Shown one piece after another: positions 22,599 through 29,636 of a stretch of DNA of 64,000 nucleotides. The DNA is from Mesostigma viride (taxonomy: Eukaryota > Streptophyta > Mesostigmatophyceae > Mesostigmatales > Mesostigmataceae). The position numbers and the translations under genes were made by a program. Under the pieces are notes generated by a model, which was not told the DNA's origin, searched no databases, and saw nothing but the letters and a program-made list of their open reading frames with translations. The DNA lies in assembly GCA_009746045.1 (NCBI GenBank), contig RPFO01000412.1:346992-410991 (forward strand), in the 5' to 3' direction. Numbering within the stretch: the stretch's first letter is position 1; each line of letters opens with the position of its first letter.

Positions 22599-24326
22599 CT
22601 ATGCTGGAGGCGGCGAGTACGTGAACGTCAGCTGGTTCGCGGCGATGTTGAGCTTTCCGGACGCTGTCGACGCCACGCCGGCCGCCACGTTCACCGTCGT
22701 GGGCGAGTGGGCGGTCGTGGGCGTGACCGTGATCGTGTACGTGGTTCCGCTGCCCGAGAAAGCCGTGACGGACCCGTTGGTCACCGCGACGTCCCCGGAC
22801 GTGAAGCTCCCCGTGACGGATTCGGAGAAGGTGGCGGTAACGGTGACGGGGCTGGTCGCCGGGGTCGCGGTGGAAGTGGTCAGGCCGACGGTGAGAAGAA
22901 TCGTCTGCGGAGTCCCCCACTTGTTCACGAGGTACCCGCGGATCAGTTCTAATTCGGCGGACGTCTTTTCGGTGTTGTATATCAGAATCTCGCCGATCCA
23001 CCCGTCGAAGGCGCGGTAGGCGACGTTAGTATCCCCGCCGATATTCAAGGCGCCCGTGCACGTGACGGGGTCTGACCCGCTCTGTCCGCGGCTCGTGCGA
23101 CCGTCGTAAAAAGTGACGAATCTGTTACCGACCGTGTTTACCGCCATCGCAAGGGTGTGCGGGTGGTCGTTACAAAATTCATAAGAGCCAGCAAAAGACA
23201 TGTAACCATAATTGGCGCCGCCGTTGTCCGTTGCTCTAGAGGACGCCATCAAGCGATTTTGATCCGGATTATAAAACACGCGATACCCCTGGCCTGCACT
23301 TCCGGTTGCCGTCCCCGTGTCCGTTCCGATGACGTACCCTTTCATGGATCCCGTCCCCGGGTAGACGGTTGACGCAAGCTGCCTGGCGACCACGATGATG
23401 GATGCGTTGGTCCCGATAGAGCCCCAGAACGTGCTTGACGACTCCAAATTGCCCGAGCGGCTGTTGATGAAGCGGAGGGACGTCTTCCCGTTGAGCTGGG
23501 TGGTGTCCAGAATCGGGGTCAGTGCAGAATTGGATTGGGACACGTGATACCCCGAGGCCAGGTTCTTCTTGTCGTTCATCCGCAGCACGTTCCCTCCCGC
23601 GGTGCTTTGGACGACCGTCCCCGCCGTGTCGCTGAACAGGGTGGTGCCGTCCGACGGGTCGTACCAGGCGTATAGCGCTGGGTCGGCGGCTGGGTCGTAC
23701 GAGTACGTGAATGAAAGCGTGTTGGATGCCGTGTGGCCATTCCCACTTGATGCATCTATCACTGTGTTTGCGCCCACGTTTACACTTGTAGACAAGTTTG
23801 CCATGATCGGAGTGACGTCGAACGTGTACGAATTCCCGCTCCCAAGCAGGTTGGAGACGGTCCCGTTGGTCACTGTGATGTCGCCTAACGCGAACCCCGT
23901 GACAGGTGTGCTGAACGTGGCGGACACGTTCACTGGGATCGAGGATGGCGTCGAGCCCGCGGTTGTCGCGAGAGTTGGAGGTGGCGAATACGTGAAGACT
24001 AGCGGAGTTGCGGCTCTGTTCGGTTCCCCCTTCGCGTTGACAACCGCCCCTGCTCCGACGCCTACTGTGGTCGGCGAATAAGCGGTCGTGGGCGTCACTT
24101 GGAAGGAGTACGACGCCCCGCTGCCGGTCAGGTTGGCGATGGCCCCGTTGACGATGATAATATCGTCCAAGGCGAACCCCGTGACCGGCTGGCTGAACGT
24201 CGCTGTAACTGTAATTGGAGACGTGATAGGATATGTTCCGGCTGTAGTCGTTAAGTTTATGGAAGGCGCATGGACGCGCTTCTTTTTATTGATTAAAGCA
24301 GGACAGACACCGTAATCAAAAGACAT
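22599..24326 (-). CDS. Fibre-like protein with Ig-like repeats and a LamG/concanavalin-type domain (575 aa)
   Basis: An intact 575-codon gene. Residues about 25-115, 115-205 and 480-575 are homologous repeats with the pattern FSxPVTGFALxDI..NG..SNLxGSG.SYxFxVTPTTAxSPT, ending at AxxLxFTYSPPP. This is the bacterial Ig-like (Big) repeat style used in surface adhesins and virus fibres. Between them, about residues 210-475, is a jelly-roll lectin-like domain: DPALYAWYDPSDGTTLF, SLRFINSRSGNLES, then GWIGEILIYNTEKTSAELEL, the usual end of LamG-type domains. It probably forms a receptor-binding spike on the particle (inference from architecture and neighbours). Repeats are well preserved with no stops. 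Confidence 0.7.
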   Translation of the reverse strand: MSFDYGVCPALINKKKRVHAPSINLTTTAGTYPITSPITVTATFSQPVTGFALDDIIIVNGAIANLTGSGASYSFQVTPTTAYSPTTVGVGAGAVVNAKGEPNRAATPLVFTYSPPPTLATTAGSTPSSIPVNVSATFSTPVTGFALGDITVTNGTVSNLLGSGNSYTFDVTPIMANLSTSVNVGANTVIDASSGNGHTASNTLSFTYSYDPAADPALYAWYDPSDGTTLFSDTAGTVVQSTAGGNVLRMNDKKNLASGYHVSQSNSALTPILDTTQLNGKTSLRFINSRSGNLESSSTFWGSIGTNASIIVVARQLASTVYPGTGSMKGYVIGTDTGTATGSAGQGYRVFYNPDQNRLMASSRATDNGGANYGYMSFAGSYEFCNDHPHTLAMAVNTVGNRFVTFYDGRTSRGQSGSDPVTCTGALNIGGDTNVAYRAFDGWIGEILIYNTEKTSAELELIRGYLVNKWGTPQTILLTVGLTTSTATPATSPVTVTATFSESVTGSFTSGDVAVTNGSVTAFSGSGTTYTITVTPTTAHSPTTVNVAAGVASTASGKLNIAANQLTFTYSPPPA

Positions 24327-24353
24327 GCTGCTGACATACTACATAAAACGATA

Positions 24354-24524
24354 CTATTTTTTAGAACTTGGCAAAGGATACTGAAACTTGGGCTCCATCA
24401 AGAGCCCTTTCCTGGCCGGCAACCCGATCGCCGTGCCTTTGTCAGCCATCGAAGGTGTGTCAAAAATCAAAGTGACTCTACTAAAAGGATTTGCGGTATA
24501 TCGCGGATCTTTGAGATACTCCAT
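24354..24524 (-). CDS. Small virus-like island protein (56 aa)
   Basis: The gap between the capsid-like gene (stop 24555) and the fibre-like gene (start 24326) is filled by a 56-codon frame starting with ATG at 24524 (MEYLKDPRYTANPF...) and ending in TAG at 24354. Spacing to both neighbours is about 30 bp, like the rest of the island. No domain is recognised. Support is positional, so it may be a real small virion or regulatory protein or a chance frame. Confidence 0.4.
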   Translation of the reverse strand: MEYLKDPRYTANPFSRVTLIFDTPSMADKGTAIGLPARKGLLMEPKFQYPLPSSKK

Positions 24525-24554
24525 CAAGCGCTATACAGTAACAATCAGAGATTT

Positions 24555-25843
24555 TTACAGGTACACGGCCGCCTGCCGCCCGGCGCCGACGTCCATCTTA
24601 GCCTCGAGCTCGCAAAACAGATACAAAGTGCACGCCCCGCCCGCCCCGTCCACACGCAAGGTAACGACTGCCGCAGTCCCGCGCAGGTCGAGTCCGCTCT
24701 GGTACTCGTTACCGGCACATGGCATGTTCAGGTGACAGGCCATGACGAAATTCTTGTCTCTCCAATCAGCGGTCGTGATTCCGTTTTTGGCACATGACAG
24801 CGAGTTACCTTGGTCGTTGAACGCGCTCATCAGGTTGGTCCACGCCTCTGTCACGCCAATGCGATACGCGGGAGACTGGTGCGAACCGTTGATGTCAAAC
24901 TGGAACTGCATATCCTTGTGCATAGCGGTATGGTCGAACATAACATCACCAGCTCCATTCGCGACGTCGTTGTCCGAGTTGACCTGGATAGCGAGAAGCT
25001 TGCTCGCGGATGCCGAAGAAAGGGTCGCCTTGATACTGTATGGCGCGGCACTGGCCGACTGCTTGGTCGACTGCCAAGTCTTCCAGCGGAACGGCAAGGT
25101 CCCTCCCTCGGCCAACCGAGACGCAAAAAAATCTGTCCCACCAAGTCCTCCTGGAAACGGTACGTATCGATGGAGAAGTGGATGTCATCCAGCTTGAACC
25201 CGGGTCCAGCACAGGCTGGGACGGCAGCGGCGGCGCCATCCGCGGCGACTGCCTCTCCAGGGATCATGACACTCCCGTCCATCAGCGTGATCCTGATCTC
25301 GATCGGAGGGAAGAGACTGAGATCAATCACACGGGGGTCGCCAGACAGGAATCCGAGCCAGTTGTCGATAACTCCGGGAATATTCTTGTGCATGGCGACG
25401 GCATCATCCGTCCTTTCGGTCAGCGCGACGGTTGTGGTGTCATTTCCGGACCACCCTGCCGGGGCCTGTGCGTTGTCATGACCGAGGCCGCCGTGAACGG
25501 TCAGAAGGGTGCGATACAGTTGGTGGTAGTCATTGATGGAATCTACTGACTGGCCACCGACCAAAACCTCGAGACGCCTGATCAACGACGACGTATACCT
25601 TGGAAATCTGCATAAGCCAGTCGTCGCCGCCTGAGATGCCTTGAAGTACATGGCAAAACTATGGAGATCTGCGAACCCGCTCGTTGGCAGCCGGACAGCC
25701 ACCACAGACCCTTGCTTGATACCGGTGTTCGCTGACAGCGTCGAGAGCTGTACGCGGGACGTAGAGTGCTGACCGAGCGCCTTGACAATGTACTGCATAG
25801 ACTTGGGAATGGCACGATTATACCAAGAACCGTCGGAAGCCAT
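24555..25843 (-). pseudogene. Candidate major capsid protein of the virus-like island, one frameshift
   Basis: Translation from ATG at 25843 runs to about 25125, where a seven-base T tract (plus-strand A7, 25125-25131) shifts the frame; the C-terminal part continues from there to a stop at 24555. Together they give about 430 residues, somewhat short for polinton-like capsids. The N-terminal half has the layout of a jelly-roll capsid: GSVVAVRLPTSGFADLHSF, IRRLEVLVGGQSVDSINDYH and YRTLLTVHGG. Predicted beta strands dominate. The C-terminal half continues beta-rich to the end (TLYLFCELEAKMDVG). Identity is inferred from fold-like pattern, size and position beside a penton-like gene. The frameshift may be decay, a sequencing error in the homopolymer, or programmed. 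Confidence 0.6.
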
Positions 25844-25884
25844 GATTGCGTTTGTATACCCATCCACTTAGATAAAAATCCTGC

Positions 25885-26169
25885 CTAGTGCAGGAACTGG
25901 CCTAAGAGAGGATTCGCCGCCTTGTGCGCGTCGACCTTGCGTTCGAGGGAAGACAGCGCGTCCAGTCCGGTTTTGGCGACACGGTAAGCCGTCCCTAGAA
26001 CAGGAGAACTCTCGATCAACTTGCTCGGGACATGCCCGAGAGCCGCATCTGCAGCCCCAGCGGCAGCTTTGACAAACCGCGCGCCGTCGCCGACTTTTCT
26101 AATGGCGTCCCCCGCAACATGTCCGATTTTGCGCACGGTACTGACAACTTTTCCAAAGTTAAGCTTCAT
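25885..26169 (-). CDS. Small basic pVI-like virion protein (94 aa)
   Basis: ATG at 26169 overlaps the TGA of the penton-like gene (ATGA), so the start is set by coupling. The product is short, basic and rich in alanine and glycine, with amphipathic helical stretches (FGKVVSTVRKIGHVAGDAIR and ARFVKAAAGAADAALGH). Small membrane-active or core proteins of this kind sit next to penton and capsid genes in adenoviruses and polinton-like viruses. No sequence homology was tested, so the role is inferred from size, composition and order. Confidence 0.5.
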   Translation of the reverse strand: MKLNFGKVVSTVRKIGHVAGDAIRKVGDGARFVKAAAGAADAALGHVPSKLIESSPVLGTAYRVAKTGLDALSSLERKVDAHKAANPLLGQFLH

Positions 26170-26969
26170 TCGTCGTCGACGTTTATATCTGAACGTTGAG
26201 ATATTCTTCTGGCGGGCAGAGATCCCCCGCCCAGCGCCATGTATCTCAGCACGCTCCCGATCTTCCGCGCCTCCACACCCATGGCCTTCTGTGGCGAGAT
26301 TCGGAAACTGAGCTGGACCACCCAATCGCTATACAATTGGATAGGCGAATCGTCCTCGTCTAACAGGCGAAGGCTGATGTACCGCGGAGAATCCCGCATG
26401 TGCTGCCATAACGGGGTCTGCGCCTGCCATACGATCGGTTCCAGGAACTTGCTCAGGTTAGGACAGCAGGCAAGCAGCCCACCATACACTGCCCCATTAG
26501 TCGCAGACACCACGTTCCCTCGCACGATGTCCGCGTACACATAGACGGCCCGCAGACGTCCGTTAGTAGCTGGCCGGTTGCTGACAACCACGGACTGGTC
26601 ATTGGACACGTGAACGCCCGGTGTCAGCCCCAAGACCCGCCCAACAGATTCGCCGACTCGTAGCTGGAACGGAGAACTGGCAGCAAACGTGTACAGGCTG
26701 TTCGCGCGGTCGTACGTGACCACGAACGAGCTGTCGATAGTCTGCAATACTGTCTCGATATTGTGACGGTTCTCGATGGTAGTCCAAGACCCGAATGGCA
26801 GCGAGACGGTGTGAGTCGTCTGCATCGTGACCTCAAACGAACTGTTGTTTCGGTTGATGTGCGTCTGTTCAAACGGAATTGTCAGCAAGGTCAACCCAAC
26901 ATCGTGATAATCCTCTAGTAGACCGGCGGGGATGTCCCACACTGGATCATGAAGACTGCCCCTCGTCCT
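26166..26969 (-). pseudogene. Penton-like minor capsid protein, C-terminal 94% (split by element A)
   Basis: The frame encodes 267 residues of a beta-rich protein. Motifs resemble penton or minor capsid proteins of polinton-like and adintovirus-like elements: LRAVYVYADIVRGNVV, then ISLRLLDEDDSPIQLYSDWV and VVQLSFRISPQKA. No ATG lies at the expected beginning. The missing start and 17 codons are at 43742-43792, on the far side of retrotransposon A, in the same frame once the GTTCT duplication is counted once. The full gene would encode about 284 residues. Its stop overlaps the next gene. Confidence 0.65.
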
Positions 26970-27280
26970 GTTCTAGTTGGTTGGAGACCCATCTAGGGTC
27001 CACATGGGTCCTCAGAGATAGAGGATCTTGTACAGATTACTACAATATACTTTATTGTAGTATTGGGCCAATGGCTGTACTTCACTAGTACTCGCCAATG
27101 GGATAACGCCACGTAGAATATGTGGGCGTCTCCCAGGCCTCCACGTCACCGGCTGGTCAAGGGCCGGTGTAGTACTGTCAATAGGACTGAGCCGACTATC
27201 GGCCTATTATGTATGCGCATCTGCCTTGGTACCTCCTAGAGGATTCTAGAAGTATCTAACACGCGGCATGCACTGAACTA

Positions 27281-28162
27281 AGTTACGTTAAATAGTGCCG
27301 GAACCTTTTGCCGCCTGAGGCAAATCGGTCCGTAACACTATTTTGCCCGGAATAACCACTTCCGAGCACCCAAGTTAATTCGGCCGAATTAACTTGGGTG
27401 CTCGGAAGTGGTTATTCCGGGCAAAATAGTGTTACGGACCGATTTGCCTCAGGCGGCAAAAGGTTCCGGCACTATTTAACGTAACTAAAACCTGGCCTCG
27501 TGGAGGGGGGACGAAGAGCCCGAGACATCCGCCTAGGCCGCTGAGCACGCACCACTAAATGCGCCGGAGCTGCCTCAGTGAGGATTCGAACCCCTGACCT
27601 CCAAGGTGCACGGGTTTTAGTTACGTTAAATAGTGCCGGAACCTTTTGCCGCCTGAGGCAAATCGGTCCGTAACACTATTTTGCCCGGAATAACCACTTC
27701 CGAGCACCCAAGTTAATTCGGCCGAATTAACTTGGGTGCTCGGAAGTGGTTATTCCGGGCAAAATAGTGTGACGGACCGATTTGCCTCAGGCGGCAAAAG
27801 GTTCCGGCACTATTTAACGTAACTAAAACCCGTGCACCTTGGAGGTCAGGGGTTCGAATCCTCACTGAGGCAGCTCCGGCGCATTTAGTGGTGCGTGCTC
27901 AGCGGCCTAGGCGGATGTCTCGGGCTCTTCGTCCCCCCTCCACGAGGCCAGGTTTTAGTTACGTTAAATAGTGCCGGAACCTTTTGCCGCCTGAGGCAAA
28001 TCGGTCCGTCACACTATTTTGCCCGGAATAACCACTTCCGAGCACCCAAGTTAATTCGGCCGAATTAACTTGGGTGCTCGGAAGTGGTTATTCCGGGCAA
28101 AATAGTGTGACGGACCGATTTGCCTCAGGCGGCAAAAGGTTCCGGCACTATTTAACGTAACT
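27281..28162. mobile_element. 882-bp composite foldback element: three 206-bp palindromes in inverted arrangement, TSD AACTA
   Basis: Three near-perfect 206-bp palindromes lie at 27281-27486, 27619-27824 and 27957-28162. Each starts AGTTACGTTAAATAG and is centred on TTCGGCCGAA. They are separated by two 132-bp spacers (27487-27618 and 27825-27956) that are inverted copies of each other. The whole 882 bp is therefore a palindrome centred at 27721/27722 on the middle palindrome. AACTA flanks both ends (27276-27280, 28163-28167), and the partner LTR gives the empty site. There is no coding capacity. Such DNA can form very long hairpins and would normally be unstable. Confidence 0.9.
27784..27872 (+). 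tRNA. tRNA-like sequence (possible class II tRNA relic) at palindrome/spacer junction
   Basis: An acceptor-like GCCTCAG (27784-27790) is complementary to CTGAGGC (27865-27871). A T-arm-like AGGGGTTCGAATCCTCA precedes the latter, and ACCTTGGAGGT could form a long variable arm. The 5' half comes from the palindrome arm and the 3' half from the spacer. D-arm pairing is weak (CGG/CCG) and the anticodon loop is not canonical, so no amino acid is assigned. A mirror copy lies on the minus strand at 27571-27659. It may be a tRNA-derived piece rather than a gene. Confidence 0.3.
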
Positions 28163-28356
28163 AACTACACGGAATGCATGTCCACGTAGGATATTCAGCA
28201 AGACTGATGAAGGTGCCAAGCGCAATAGAATATATGCGCAACGAAGACGAATTATGCAGCAACGACAATAACGTATGAGAACAATAAACACAACGTTCAT
28301 TTCATGCTTTCTGATTTACATCGCATTCCATTTATTTGCAACTTGTATTCATTGCA

Positions 28357-29598
28357 ATGTCTTCGGACGACAATCTTTCAGAGCAGAGGTCTGGCCCTGG
28401 TGAGCACGGACCGGCTCAATTTTCTGTCGACCCTGGCCCAGGCGAGCACAGGGATGACAATAAGAATATGTCCGACCAGCCCCGGGAGGAGGGCTGCGGG
28501 CAGGGAAGTACTAGTAGTGACAACCAGCGTGCGCGTGATAAAGTGCTTCGGCGGGAGACCTTGCTTCAAGAGGCGAAGCTGCTGTCGGCAATCAAGAAAT
28601 GGGTTCCAGCCCCGCTGGTGCCTGGTGCTATTCAAGCAGACCGGGATCGCTTTGTAAGCTCTCTTGGGCCGTTTTTCCGCAGGCTCGCGGGCAACCGAGA
28701 CATCATTCCGGACTGGCTGGAGTTTCTTCGTGGAACCCCGCTGGGAGACCGCGAGAAAAACCACCCAGAGTGGATTTCGCTGCTGGATAGAGCACAGCGT
28801 CTGCGGTGGTCGCCGTTCGAGTTTCTGCGCCGAGCGAGGGAGACTTTTCTTCGTTCTATCACTGCCAAAACCTGCGACGAGATCGAGGAATTTGTAGATG
28901 CAAAGCCGAAGCCCGGGCAGACCATCATCGAGCACCTCAACTCTTACTACGACATGCTGGAGAAGCAGGGGCTCCGGTGGCCTGACGAGGCGGTGAATCT
29001 CCGATGGATCCAAAACTGTGCTCTGTCCGAATCCGAGAAGCGGAATTTGGTCGCCAACTGCCGCGGTTACCTGTGCGACACTCACCGATGCAGAGCTCAC
29101 CTCAAGGAGCTCCTGACGAATCAAACCCGTGTTTCCAGAGAAGGAGGTGCCGCGGAGGTGCCTCGTGTCGCCATGGTGATGGAGCAGCAACGGGAAATCT
29201 TCTGCTACAACTGCGGGCAGCCCGGGCACACACGCCGCGCATGTAAGGGTAAGGTTGTCGCTAATTCTGAGTCCTTCCCTCCCTGCACTTTCTGTAATAG
29301 GACTAACCATCTGGCTAAGGATTGCTACTTTCGCAAGTGCAAGTCTTGTGGCAATTCTGGACATGATGCGTCTGCCTGCAGGAGCAAGGCGGGCGCTGGA
29401 CCCAAGGATACCCAGATGGAGGTCCTCAAGCTGCTGCAGCAGATCTCCCAAGCCGTCAAGAGCGGTGCCCTTCGTGGTGGCGACGCTTCTCAGCCGCGTG
29501 GTGGTGACGCTTCCCAGCCGCGTGGTGGTGATGCTTCTCAGCCGCGGGGTGGCAATACCTCTCGTGGCCGCAAGAGGAAGCAGCAGCAGAAAAACTAG
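28357..29598 (+). CDS. Gag protein of element A, three zinc knuckles (413 aa)
   Basis: ATG at 28357 lies 13 bases after the LTR end, so the leader is extremely short. The N-terminal third is acidic and polar. The middle (about 90-270) has the helical pattern of retrotransposon gag capsid domains, for example WVPAPLVPGAIQADRDRFV and EHLNSYYDMLEKQGLRWPDE. Three CCHC knuckles follow: CYNCGQPGHTRRAC, CTFCNRTNHLAKDC and CKSCGNSGHDASAC. The C-terminus has tandem RGGDASQP repeats from a 24-bp DNA unit. The gene ends in TAG directly followed by ATG. The pol frame is open across this stop, one base behind. Confidence 0.85.
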   Translation: MSSDDNLSEQRSGPGEHGPAQFSVDPGPGEHRDDNKNMSDQPREEGCGQGSTSSDNQRARDKVLRRETLLQEAKLLSAIKKWVPAPLVPGAIQADRDRFVSSLGPFFRRLAGNRDIIPDWLEFLRGTPLGDREKNHPEWISLLDRAQRLRWSPFEFLRRARETFLRSITAKTCDEIEEFVDAKPKPGQTIIEHLNSYYDMLEKQGLRWPDEAVNLRWIQNCALSESEKRNLVANCRGYLCDTHRCRAHLKELLTNQTRVSREGGAAEVPRVAMVMEQQREIFCYNCGQPGHTRRACKGKVVANSESFPPCTFCNRTNHLAKDCYFRKCKSCGNSGHDASACRSKAGAGPKDTQMEVLKLLQQISQAVKSGALRGGDASQPRGGDASQPRGGDASQPRGGNTSRGRKRKQQQKN

Positions 29599-29636
29599 AT
29601 GATCCTCTCTGTTTATATAACCCCTACAGCGTCCTT

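Larger units (their letters stand above)
26975..28343 (+). repeat. 5' LTR of element A, carrying the palindromic insertion
   Basis: 26975-27280 and 28168-28343 together equal the 482-bp 3' LTR at 43260-43741. The intact 3' LTR shows the empty site ...CTGAACTACACGG at about 43558-43570, so the palindrome is a clean insertion with duplication of AACTA. Confidence 0.9.

Noticed and set aside
27281-28162. CRISPR-like array of three palindromic repeats
   Set aside because: Repeat units are 206-bp full palindromes, the spacers are inverted copies of each other, and the context is a eukaryotic LTR.
28378-29451. 357-codon minus-strand frame
   Set aside because: Antisense of the gag gene of element A, with no domain-like sequence.
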